Assembly (NCBI RefSeq): GCF_024756235.1
Contig: NZ_JANUGY010000010.1
Span: 1-64,000, forward strand
Source of the DNA: Massilia kyonggiensis
Lineage (GTDB): Bacteria; Pseudomonadota; Gammaproteobacteria; Burkholderiales; Burkholderiaceae_D
DNA: 64,000 bases
Reading direction: 5' to 3'
Positions 1 to 7,819 of this stretch are shown in pieces. Each line of letters opens with the position of its first letter. Position 1 is the stretch's first letter. The translations under genes were made by a program, and so were the position numbers. The notes below the pieces were generated by a model that saw only the letters and a list, made by a program, of their open reading frames with translations, did no database searches and was not told the DNA's origin.

Positions 1-65
1 TGGTGTTCGGTACTGCCTTGCTGCGTTCTGCGAATCGTTTTGTTCGTCAGCAGCAGAGAAGTGAG

Positions 66-94
66 ATTATGCAGTGTTTCGCTTAACTCGTCAA
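66..94 (-). promoter_or_regulatory. Strong sigma70 promoter reading off the left edge (probable rRNA operon promoter)
   Basis: On the minus strand a TTGACG -35 box (89-94) and CATAAT -10 box (66-71) are separated by exactly 17 bases. Transcription would run left, out of the window. The sequence between the -10 box and position 1 is non-coding and resembles, from memory, the 16S rRNA leader of Oxalobacteraceae. The rRNA target is an inference because the gene lies outside. Confidence 0.65.
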
Positions 95-158
95 CTCCTT
101 CGTTTTCTACAGTGCGCTGAATCGTTTCGGATTCGTGCGCTGCAGAAGCAGGACGCGA

Positions 159-188
159 ACTATAGCAAACCCGCCCGCGCCCGTGCAA
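159..188 (-). promoter_or_regulatory. Second, upstream leftward promoter
   Basis: Minus-strand TTGCAC (183-188) and TATAGT (159-164) with an 18-base spacer, about 90 bases upstream of the first promoter. Two tandem promoters are the usual arrangement for rRNA operons. The stretch 1-202 holds no gene. Confidence 0.5.
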
Positions 189-202
189 GGGCTGTGGAAA
201 AA

Positions 203-979
203 TTACATCCCTTCGAAGTTCGGCTTGCGCTTCTCCAGGAACGCGGCCATCCCCTCCTTCTGCGCCGGCGTACCGAAGCCCGCATGGAAGAAGCGGCGCT
301 CGTAGCGCACGCCTTCGGTCAGCGTCGTCTCGAACGCGCGGTTGACCGCATCCTTGATCTGCATGGCCACCGACACCGGCATCGCCGCGATCGTCTCCGC
401 CACTTCCAGCGCCACCGTCATCACGAGGTCGGCCGGCACGACGCGCGAGACCAGACCCGTGCGCTCCGCTTCCGCCGCGTCGATCATGCGCGCCGTCAGC
501 AGCATGTCCATCGCCTTCGACTTGCCGATCGCGCGCGGCAGGCGCTGCGTGCCGCCTGCGCCCGGCGTCACGCCGACCTTGATTTCCGGCTGGCCGAACT
601 TGGCCGTGTCCGACGCGATCAGGAAGTCGCACATCATCGCGAGCTCGCAGCCGCCGCCCAGCGCATAGCCCGACACGACACCGATCACTGGCTTGCGCAC
701 GTTCAGGATGTGCTCCCAGTTGCGGCCGATGTAATTACCCGGATACGTGTCGGCATACGTGTAATTGGCCATCGCGGCGATATCGGCACCCGCGGCGAAC
801 ACCTTGTCGCTGCCGGTCAGGATGATGACGTTGACGGCCGGGTCGGCGTCGAATTGATAGAGCGCGTCGCCCAGCTCGTTCATCATGTTGTCGTTGAGGG
901 CGTTCATCGCCTTCGGACGGTTCAGGCGGATCACGACCACCTTGTCGTGGCGTTCGATCAGCAGGTCAGAATATTCCAT
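203..979 (-). CDS. Enoyl-CoA hydratase/isomerase family protein
   Basis: A 258-residue cytoplasmic crotonase-fold protein, the normal length for a bacterial enoyl-CoA hydratase, which hydrates trans-2-enoyl-CoA in beta-oxidation or aromatic and amino acid degradation. The oxyanion-hole segment GADIAAM (64-70) and the loop GYALGGGCELA (104-114) are present. Both catalytic glutamates of true hydratases can be placed, E112 and E132 (PEIKVGVTPGAGG), which argues against an inactive or isomerase-only member. It stands alone between leftward stable-RNA-type promoters and a divergent transporter, so its pathway cannot be read from context. The family is certain; the substrate is not. Confidence 0.92.
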   Translation of the reverse strand: MEYSDLLIERHDKVVVIRLNRPKAMNALNDNMMNELGDALYQFDADPAVNVIILTGSDKVFAAGADIAAMANYTYADTYPGNYIGRNWEHILNVRKPVIGVVSGYALGGGCELAMMCDFLIASDTAKFGQPEIKVGVTPGAGGTQRLPRAIGKSKAMDMLLTARMIDAAEAERTGLVSRVVPADLVMTVALEVAETIAAMPVSVAMQIKDAVNRAFETTLTEGVRYERRFFHAGFGTPAQKEGMAAFLEKRKPNFEGM

Positions 980-1070
980 GGGACACCCCTTAATAAGATG
1001 AGCCCAGATTGTAGCGCCTGAACGACGAAAGTGACGTATACGGCAATCATGTCTTTGTTATCATCGATGC

Positions 1071-2324
1071 GTGCCCCTCCTCCGCAACCTCGCCACCGAC
1101 CGCCAGCTCCGCAACGCCGACTTTCGCCGTTTCTGGTTCAGCAGCACGCTGACGAACTTCGGCGCCCAGATCACGCTGCTGGCCCTTCCGATCTGCGCGG
1201 CCCTGCTGCTGCACGCGACGCCCGCCCAGATGGGCACCCTGGCCGCCGTCGGCTCCCTGCCGTTCCTGCTGTTCTCGCTGCCGACGGGCGTCCTGCTCGA
1301 CCGCAGCCGGCGCCTGCCCGTCATGCTGGCCAGCGATGCGATGGTCGCGCTGAGCCTCGCCAGCGTGCCGTTCGCCTGGTGGCAGGGGTGGCTCAGCGTG
1401 CACTGGCTGTATGCGGTGCAGTTCATGCTGGGGACGGGCTTCGTCGTGGGCGGCAGCGCGGAGCAGATCTTCCTGACATTCCTCGTGGGCCGCGATGGCC
1501 TGATCGATGCGCAGTCGAAGCTGGGCGCGACGGAATCCGCGTCGCGCCTGCTCGGTCCCGGCATCGCGGGCCTGCTCGTGCAGGCGCTCGGGGCGCCCGT
1601 CGCGATCCTGTGCAACGTGGCCGGCTTTACGGTCTCGTTGTGGAATCTGCGCCGCATCCGCACACGCGAGCCGCAACCGCAGCCGCCGCAGTCGCACGTG
1701 CTGCGCGACGTGGCAGAGGGATTGAAATTCGTGTGGAGCCAGCCGGTGCTGCGATTATTGGCGTGGACGTCCGCCTGCTGGCACCTGCTGTTCTATGGCT
1801 ACACGGCGCTGTACGTGCTGTTCGCCACGCGCGTGCTGGGGATGTCGCCGGGCCTGATGGGCACCTCGCAGATGCTGGGCGGCGCCGGGGTGCTGCTCAG
1901 TTCCCTGATGCTGAAACCGCTGACGCGCCGCTTCGGCTCCGGCGGCGCCATCGCCACGGGCCTGTGCATCTCGTGCCTCGGCTTCATGCTGATGCCGACG
2001 ATTCCGCGCGACCTAATGGGCAGCCGCGCGGCCACCGCGGCCGCCTATGCCGCCGTCGTGTTCTGCCTCGATTGCGGCGGCACCCTGTTCTTCCTGCCCT
2101 ATCTCGCGCTGCGCCAGCGCGTCACGCCCGATGCGCTGCTGGGCCGGATGACGTCGACGATGCGCTTCATGACGGTGGCCGTGGCCCCGATCGGCGCGGC
2201 CGGCGCCGGTGCGCTGGCCGAGCGGCTCGGCGTGCGCGGCGGCTTGACGGTCGTCGCGGCGGGTGCCCTGCTGCTGACGCTCACCACGCTGTTCGGCACA
2301 CGCCTCCACCAGATACGTCACTGA
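1071..2324 (+). CDS. Major facilitator superfamily exporter
   Basis: A 417-residue inner-membrane protein with about 12 hydrophobic segments and the MFS signature between helices 2 and 3 (GVLLDRSRRLPVML, near 74-87). The overall pattern, an NADFRRFWFSSTLTNFG start and a cytoplasmic basic stretch near 200, fits the MFS_3/EntS-like group of drug or siderophore exporters. The start is a GTG, since no in-frame ATG precedes it. The 3' end overlaps the convergent mltA by 7 bases. The substrate is unknown; no siderophore genes lie nearby. Confidence 0.85.
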   Translation: MPLLRNLATDRQLRNADFRRFWFSSTLTNFGAQITLLALPICAALLLHATPAQMGTLAAVGSLPFLLFSLPTGVLLDRSRRLPVMLASDAMVALSLASVPFAWWQGWLSVHWLYAVQFMLGTGFVVGGSAEQIFLTFLVGRDGLIDAQSKLGATESASRLLGPGIAGLLVQALGAPVAILCNVAGFTVSLWNLRRIRTREPQPQPPQSHVLRDVAEGLKFVWSQPVLRLLAWTSACWHLLFYGYTALYVLFATRVLGMSPGLMGTSQMLGGAGVLLSSLMLKPLTRRFGSGGAIATGLCISCLGFMLMPTIPRDLMGSRAATAAAYAAVVFCLDCGGTLFFLPYLALRQRVTPDALLGRMTSTMRFMTVAVAPIGAAGAGALAERLGVRGGLTVVAAGALLLTLTTLFGTRLHQIRH

Positions 2325-3535
2325 GTCGATCGTGGCAACAGCGCCCAGATCTGCCCGCGCTGCTTCATGCGGCCCGCGTTGTCGGCCGCCTGGCCGCCGA
2401 AGCCGAAGAAGAAGTCCGCGCGCACGGCACCCTTGATGGCGCCGCCCGTGTCCTGCGCCATCACGAGACGCTGCAGCGGCACGTCGCCGGCCGGCTCCGT
2501 CGTCGACAGGAACAGCGGCGCGCCGAGCGGGATGAAGGCCGGGTCGATGGCGACGGAGCGCGTGGGCGTCAGCGGCACGCCCAGGGCGCCCTTCGGACCC
2601 ACGTTCGGATCGGGCAGGCGCTCCTCGCGGAAGAACACGTAGCTCGGGTTGACGTTGAGGAGCTCCTGGCGACGCTCCGGATGCGCGGCGATCCACGCCT
2701 TGATGCCCTGCGCCGTCGCCTCGGCCGGTTTCAGTTCGCCCTGGTCGATCAGCCAGCGGCCGATCGCCTTGTACGGATGGCCGTTCTGGTCGGCGTAGGC
2801 GATGCGCACCGTGTCGCCGTCGTCCAGCTGCACGCGGCCGGAGCCCTGCACCTCGAGGAAGAACGCCTCCACGGGGTCGTCGACCCACACCAGTTCCTTG
2901 CCGGGGATGCGCGCGCGCTCGATGTCGGCGCGTGTGGCGTACGGGACGACGGTCTTGCCGACGAGACGCCCGCGCAGCCGCATGCCCTTCAGGCTCGGGT
3001 AGACGCTGGCCAGGTCCACCGTGATCAGGTCATCCGGTACTTTATAGAGAGGCGTCTGGTACGCGCCGCCGCGCTTGCGGGCGCCGCGCAGCATCGGTTC
3101 GTAGTAACCCGTGATCAGGCCCGCGTCGGCGCCGTCGGGCGCGCGCACGAGGTTCGGCACGAAATACGTCTCGAAGAACTGGCGGATGGCCGTGCCGTCG
3201 TCCGGGTCGACCGATTTGCCGGCGGCGCACGGCGCCTTCCAGTCCGGCTTCGCGGCCAGCGCGCGGCATGAGGCCTGGAACGCGGGCCAGGCTTGGCGCA
3301 GGTCGTCCTGTTGCCAGCCCGGCAAGGCGTCGAACGTCACGGGCGTGAACAGGGGCGCGGGCGGCGGCGGTTGTTGCGGCTGCGCCGGTGGTTGCGCGGG
3401 CGGCACGGGCACGGGACCGACGGGCGGCGGCAGCTTGATGGGCGGCTGCGGCTGCGGCGGCGGTGTCGTCGTACAGGCCGCCAGCAAGGCGACGAGGGTC
3501 AATAAAGCGGGTACACTGCGGCGTGTCGAAAACAT
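2318..3535 (-). CDS. mltA: Membrane-bound lytic murein transglycosylase A
   Basis: A 405-residue outer-membrane lipoprotein that cleaves peptidoglycan glycan strands, leaving 1,6-anhydromuramic ends. The N-terminus is a lipoprotein signal (VALLAAC, Cys21) followed by a long Pro/Gln-rich linker to about residue 65. The MltA domain follows (ITGYYEPMLRGARK near 140) and then a C-terminal 3D domain with AQDTGGAIKGAVRADFF, whose first Asp is the family catalytic acid. The length is slightly above E. coli MltA because of the linker. It is divergent from the small membrane peptide at 3547, so the two probably share a promoter region of only 11 bases plus coding sequence. Confidence 0.93.
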   Translation of the reverse strand: MFSTRRSVPALLTLVALLAACTTTPPPQPQPPIKLPPPVGPVPVPPAQPPAQPQQPPPPAPLFTPVTFDALPGWQQDDLRQAWPAFQASCRALAAKPDWKAPCAAGKSVDPDDGTAIRQFFETYFVPNLVRAPDGADAGLITGYYEPMLRGARKRGGAYQTPLYKVPDDLITVDLASVYPSLKGMRLRGRLVGKTVVPYATRADIERARIPGKELVWVDDPVEAFFLEVQGSGRVQLDDGDTVRIAYADQNGHPYKAIGRWLIDQGELKPAEATAQGIKAWIAAHPERRQELLNVNPSYVFFREERLPDPNVGPKGALGVPLTPTRSVAIDPAFIPLGAPLFLSTTEPAGDVPLQRLVMAQDTGGAIKGAVRADFFFGFGGQAADNAGRMKQRGQIWALLPRSTQ

Positions 3536-3546
3536 AGGGGTGCGCG

Positions 3547-3663
3547 ATGTGGATACTGATGTTGGAGGCCGGCGTGGCCTTGTTCCTGCTGGTGTTCATC
3601 GTCTGGTGGACGATGTTCTCGGGCCGTAAGCCCGAGCAGAGGAACAACGACAACAACGATTAA
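3547..3663 (+). CDS. Small single-pass membrane peptide (38 residues)
   Basis: An ATG at 3547 opens a 38-codon frame ending in TAA at 3661-3663. The peptide starts MWILMLEAGVALFLLVFIVW, one clear membrane helix, followed by a short polar tail (GRKPEQRNNDNND). It begins 12 bases from the divergent mltA start and its stop overlaps the convergent apaG stop by 4 bases, so it fills the gap exactly. The hydrophobic-then-polar organisation is typical of real small membrane proteins. Function is unknown. I believe similar peptides occur beside apaG in relatives, but that is memory rather than a search. Confidence 0.6.
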   Translation: MWILMLEAGVALFLLVFIVWWTMFSGRKPEQRNNDNND

Positions 3664-4034
3664 TGCAATGCGTGCGGCAGCGACAGCACGAATTCAGGGA
3701 TCTTGACCTCGAAGCGGTGCCCGTCCTCCGCGACGAAGAAATACTCGCCGACCATCGAGCCCTGCGGCGTTTCCATCTGGGTGCCGCTCGTGTATTCGAA
3801 CTGCTCGCCCGGCTGCAGCAGCGGCTGGTGGCCGACGACGCCCAGGCCCCGCACTTCCTGCACCTTGTTGTTGGCATCCGTGATCACCCAATGGCGCGAG
3901 ATCAGCTGGGCCGCGACGGTGCCCGTATTCTTGATCGTGATCGTGTAGGTGAACACGTGTTGCGTCCGCTCCGGGTGGGATTGCTCCGGCAGGTATTGGG
4001 TCCTGACGGTGATCTCGAAATCGTAGGCGAGCAT
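3660..4034 (-). CDS. apaG: ApaG-domain protein
   Basis: A 124-residue cytoplasmic protein with the fibronectin-III-like ApaG fold, linked in enterobacteria to Co2+/Mg2+ efflux phenotypes; its biochemical role is unsettled. The start chosen gives MLAYDFEITVRTQYLPEQS, preceded by a good AAGGAA ribosome site; a 27-codon longer frame exists but lacks one. Conserved segments RHWVITDANN, VRGLGVVGHQPLL and GTPQGSMVGEYFF-type motif (ETPQGSMVGEYFFV) are all present. Length equals the family norm. It is divergent from rpe. Confidence 0.93.
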   Translation of the reverse strand: MLAYDFEITVRTQYLPEQSHPERTQHVFTYTITIKNTGTVAAQLISRHWVITDANNKVQEVRGLGVVGHQPLLQPGEQFEYTSGTQMETPQGSMVGEYFFVAEDGHRFEVKIPEFVLSLPHALH

Positions 4035-4149
4035 CGGTATTCCTTGTTGAAATGGCAAAAGAGCGCGTGGCCGACATGATACATCGTCGGCCGAAACTAC
4101 GGCGTCGGCGTACAATGCTGGCTTTGTCCAAAGCTACCCCGGCCACACA

Positions 4150-4830
4150 ATGACCACCTACCGCATCGCTCCCAGCATCCTGTCCGCCGACTTCGCCCGA
4201 CTGGGCGAGGAAGTGCGCAACGTCGTCGCCGCCGGCGCCGACATCATTCACTTCGACGTGATGGACAACCATTATGTCCCGAACCTGACCATCGGCCCGC
4301 TGGTGTGCCAGGCCATCCGTCCGCACGTGCAGGTGCCGATCGACGTCCACCTGATGGTCAAGCCGGTCGACCGCATCATCCCCGATTTCGCCAAGGCCGG
4401 TGCCGACATCATCACCTTCCACCCGGAAGCGTCGGAACACATCGACCGCACCCTGCAGCTCATCCGCGACAACGGCTGCAAGGCCGGCCTCGTGTTCAAC
4501 CCTGGCACGCCGCTGCACCACCTGGAACACGTGATGGACAAGATCGACATGATCCTGATCATGTCCGTCAACCCGGGCTTCGGCGGCCAGTCGTTCATCC
4601 CGGAAGCGCTGAAGAAGATCGCGCTCGCGCGCCGCATGATCGACGAGTCGGGCCGCGACATCCTGCTGGAAGTCGACGGCGGCATCAAGGCCGACAACAT
4701 CGCCGCCGCGGCCGCAGCCGGCGCCGATACGTTCGTGGCCGGTTCCGCCATCTTCGGCAAGCCGGACTACAAGGCCGTCATCGACGCGATGCGCGCCGAG
4801 CTGGCCACCGTCGCGAAAAAGGCGGCGTAA
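4150..4830 (+). CDS. rpe: Ribulose-phosphate 3-epimerase
   Basis: Interconverts ribulose 5-phosphate and xylulose 5-phosphate in the cytoplasmic pentose phosphate pathway. At 226 residues it is full length, a (beta/alpha)8 barrel with the metal and catalytic residues in place: H34 and D36 (HFDVMDNHYVPN), H67 (DVHLM) and D176 (EVDGGI). The phosphate-binding NPGFGGQ (141-147) is also intact. Its stop overlaps the gph start by one base (TAATG), so the two are translationally coupled. A TACAAT -10-like box sits at 4111-4116. Confidence 0.97.
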   Translation: MTTYRIAPSILSADFARLGEEVRNVVAAGADIIHFDVMDNHYVPNLTIGPLVCQAIRPHVQVPIDVHLMVKPVDRIIPDFAKAGADIITFHPEASEHIDRTLQLIRDNGCKAGLVFNPGTPLHHLEHVMDKIDMILIMSVNPGFGGQSFIPEALKKIALARRMIDESGRDILLEVDGGIKADNIAAAAAAGADTFVAGSAIFGKPDYKAVIDAMRAELATVAKKAA

Positions 4831-5528
4831 TGAAAAGCGGCGCTGCGGCGATCCGGGCCGCCATCATCGACCTGGACGGCACGATGCTGCACACCGTGCC
4901 GGATTTCGAGCTCGCGCTGAACGGCATGCGCGCGGAATTCGGCCTGGCGCCGATCACCCAGCAGATCATCGAACCGATGGTCGGCAAGGGATCGGAAAAG
5001 CTGATCCGCGACGTGCTGGGCCTCGACTTCGACACGGACCGCATCGACGCCGTGTTCGACGACGCGATGGCCGCCTACCAGCGCCACTACCTCGCCATCA
5101 ACGGCGAACGCGCGACCTTGTATCCGCACGTGATCGAAGGCTTGCAGGCCCTGAAGGCCCTGGGCTTGCGCCTCGCGTGCGTGACCAATAAACCCGTCGC
5201 GTTCACCCAGCCGCTGTTGGCGAAGAAGGGCCTCACGCCCTGGTTCGAGCTGGTCTACGGCGGCGACTCGTTCCCGCGCAAGAAGCCCGATCCGATGCCG
5301 CTGCTGCAGGTCTGCCGCGACTTCGACGTGGAGCCGGCGCGCGTGGTCGCGATCGGCGATTCCAGCAACGACGCCGAAGCCGCACGCGCGGCCGGTTGTT
5401 TCGTGCTGTCGGTCCCATATGGCTACAACCACGGAAAACCTGTGCAAAGTATTAATTCCGATGGTATAGTTGATTCGCTACTTGCAGCGGCTGAACTGAT
5501 CAGCGCTCATAACAAAGCCAACTCCTAA
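4830..5528 (+). CDS. gph: Phosphoglycolate phosphatase
   Basis: A 232-residue HAD-superfamily phosphatase that removes 2-phosphoglycolate. Motif I is DLDGT with nucleophile D14 and acid D16, motif II is CVTNK, motif III the lysine in FPRKKPDP, and motif IV GDSSNDAEAA. It is coupled to rpe, the common order in Burkholderiales. The last 25 codons are strikingly AT-rich and use rare codons (AGT, ATA, GTT, CTA), which looks like a promoter for the downstream trp operon embedded in the coding sequence. Confidence 0.95.
   Translation: MKSGAAAIRAAIIDLDGTMLHTVPDFELALNGMRAEFGLAPITQQIIEPMVGKGSEKLIRDVLGLDFDTDRIDAVFDDAMAAYQRHYLAINGERATLYPHVIEGLQALKALGLRLACVTNKPVAFTQPLLAKKGLTPWFELVYGGDSFPRKKPDPMPLLQVCRDFDVEPARVVAIGDSSNDAEAARAAGCFVLSVPYGYNHGKPVQSINSDGIVDSLLAAAELISAHNKANS
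5441..5470 (+). promoter_or_regulatory. Candidate trp operon promoter inside the end of gph
   Basis: TATAGT at 5465-5470 lies in an AT-rich patch of otherwise GC-rich coding sequence, with a weak -35-like TGTGCA at 5441-5446. Transcription would start near 5477, about 64 bases before the trp leader peptide. No operator could be identified. Confidence 0.4.
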
Positions 5529-5540
5529 ACCACCTACTCC

Positions 5541-5627
5541 ATGTTTTTCGCCAAAAAACACATCGTCAACCCAACCGGTGCCCATGAGGCCTGGCTGTGG
5601 CGACGCTGGCAATCCTGGTCCATCTGA
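5541..5627 (+). CDS. trpL: Tryptophan operon leader peptide
   Basis: A 28-codon frame starting MFFAKKHIVN and containing WLWRRWQSW, four Trp codons in nine (TGG at 5592, 5598, 5607 and 5616), then a TGA stop at 5625-5627. Trp is normally the rarest residue, so this density just before trpE and a terminator hairpin marks a classical attenuation leader: the ribosome stalls at these codons when charged tRNA-Trp is scarce and so prevents the hairpin at 5641 from forming. The 13-base gap to the hairpin fits that geometry. Confidence 0.88.
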   Translation: MFFAKKHIVNPTGAHEAWLWRRWQSWSI

Positions 5628-5640
5628 CCCAAGCTGATTG

Positions 5641-5684
5641 CTGCCGGTGCACGCCTCGTGCGCACTCATACCGGCAGGTTTTTT
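5641..5684 (+). terminator. trp attenuator (rho-independent terminator)
   Basis: Stem CTGCCGGT (5641-5648) pairs with ACCGGCAG (5670-5677); the loop contains a smaller GTGC/GCAC helix, and the 3' arm is followed by G and six T (5679-5684). A candidate alternative helix pairs GCAATC (5609-5614, within the Trp codons) with GATTGC (5636-5641), touching the base of the terminator stem. Confidence 0.8.
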
Positions 5685-5693
5685 GAAGAAATC

Positions 5694-5721
5694 GCCGCCC
5701 GTTCCCCTTCCTGCGGGCGGC
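5694..5721 (+). promoter_or_regulatory. Hairpin just upstream of the trpE ribosome site
   Basis: GCCGCCCG (5694-5701) pairs with CGGGCGGC (5714-5721) around a 12-base loop. It ends two bases before the GGAG ribosome site (5724-5727) of trpE. It has no T-run, so it is not a terminator; it may shape translation initiation or protect the mRNA end. Confidence 0.5.
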
Positions 5722-5733
5722 CCGGAGAAAAGC

Positions 5734-7230
5734 ATGACCGAACTCGAATTCAAATCGCTCGCCACGCAAGGCTATAACCGTATCCCCCTGATCGCGGAAG
5801 CATTTGCCGATCTCGAAACCCCGCTCACGCTGTACCTGAAGCTGGCCCAGAGCCAGGACGCCGGCAAGAACACGTTCCTGCTCGAGTCCGTGGTCGGCGG
5901 CGAGCGCTTCGGCCGCTACTCCTTCATCGGCCTGCCGGCGAAGACGCTGCTGCGCACGCGCGGCAACGTCACGACGGTCGAGAAGAACGGGGACGTCATC
6001 GAGACGCACGAAGGCAATCCGCTCGACTTCATCGAGGCCTATCAATCGCGCTTCAAGGTCGCGCTGCGCCCGGGCCTGCCCCGCTTCTGCGGCGGCCTGG
6101 CCGGCTACTTCGGCTACGACACCGTGCGCCACATCGAGAAGAAGCTGGCGCACACGGCGCCGCGCGACGAACTGGACCTGCCGGAAATCCAGCTGATGGT
6201 GACGGAAGAGCTGGCGGTGATCGACAACCTGTCGGGCAAGCTGTACCTGATCGTGTATGCCGATCCGTCCCAGCCGGAGGCCTACAACAAGGCCCGCCAG
6301 CGCCTGAAGGACTTGCGCGTGATGCTGCGCCGGAGCGTGGACGCACCGGTGACGTCGAGCTCCGTACGGACCGAGGCCGTGCGCGACTTCAGCAAGGAAG
6401 ACTATTTAAAGGCCGTCGCCGTCGCGAAGGAATACGTGATGGCCGGCGACCTGATGCAGGTGCAGATCGGCCAGCGCATCCGCAAGCCGTACGTGGATTC
6501 GCCGCTGTCGCTGTACCGTTCGCTGCGCTCGCTGAACCCGTCGCCGTACATGTACTACTACAACTTCGGCGACATGCAGATCGTGGGTTCGTCGCCCGAG
6601 ATCCTGGTGCGCAACGAGAAGGACGCCGACGGCGGCCGCAAGGTGACGCTGCGCCCGATCGCCGGCACCCGCCCGCGCGGTTCGACGCCGGAACGCGACG
6701 CCGAACTGGCGCACGAACTGCTGAACGATCCGAAGGAAGTGGCGGAACACGTGATGCTGATCGACCTGGCGCGCAACGACATCGGCCGCATCGCCACGAC
6801 CGGCAGCGTCAAGGTCACGGACCAGATGGTCATCGAGAAGTACTCGCACGTGCAGCACATCGTCTCCAACGTGGAAGGCACGCTCAAGGACGGCATGTCG
6901 AACCTGGACGTGCTGCGCGCCACCTTCCCGGCCGGCACCCTGACGGGTGCGCCGAAGGTGCGCGCGATGGAAATCATCGACGAACTCGAGCCCGTGATGC
7001 GCGGCATCTATGGCGGTGCCTGCGGTTATCTCTCCTTCGGCGGCGAGATGGACGTGGCGATCGCGATCCGCACCGGCGTGATCAAGGACGGCAACCTGTA
7101 CGTGCAGGCGTCGGCGGGCATCGTCGCCGATTCCATCCCCGAGATGGAATGGCTGGAAACGGAACACAAGGCGCGTGCCGTGCTGCGCGCGGCCGAGCAA
7201 GTGCAAGACGGACTGGATGGGGAGATCTGA
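5734..7230 (+). CDS. trpE: Anthranilate synthase component I
   Basis: The 498-residue large subunit converts chorismate to anthranilate with ammonia delivered by TrpG, the first step of tryptophan synthesis. The start MTELEFKSLATQGYN has a GGAG site seven bases upstream; a longer frame would run back into the attenuator. The LLES segment (49-52) belongs to the allosteric Trp site. The catalytic domain includes PSPYMYYYNFGD, RPIAGTRPRG, DLARNDIGR and FPAGTLTGAPKVRA. Its stop and the trpG start are one base apart. Expression should follow the attenuator at 5541-5684. Confidence 0.97.
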   Translation: MTELEFKSLATQGYNRIPLIAEAFADLETPLTLYLKLAQSQDAGKNTFLLESVVGGERFGRYSFIGLPAKTLLRTRGNVTTVEKNGDVIETHEGNPLDFIEAYQSRFKVALRPGLPRFCGGLAGYFGYDTVRHIEKKLAHTAPRDELDLPEIQLMVTEELAVIDNLSGKLYLIVYADPSQPEAYNKARQRLKDLRVMLRRSVDAPVTSSSVRTEAVRDFSKEDYLKAVAVAKEYVMAGDLMQVQIGQRIRKPYVDSPLSLYRSLRSLNPSPYMYYYNFGDMQIVGSSPEILVRNEKDADGGRKVTLRPIAGTRPRGSTPERDAELAHELLNDPKEVAEHVMLIDLARNDIGRIATTGSVKVTDQMVIEKYSHVQHIVSNVEGTLKDGMSNLDVLRATFPAGTLTGAPKVRAMEIIDELEPVMRGIYGGACGYLSFGGEMDVAIAIRTGVIKDGNLYVQASAGIVADSIPEMEWLETEHKARAVLRAAEQVQDGLDGEI

Positions 7231-7231
7231 C

Positions 7232-7801
<570 letters not shown>

Positions 7802-7819
7802 CCGATTGAAGGACCTGCC

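Noticed and set aside
74..1021. Long Arg/His-rich frame opposite the enoyl-CoA hydratase
   Set aside because: Composition is typical of the antisense of a high-GC gene, and the minus-strand frame has complete crotonase motifs.
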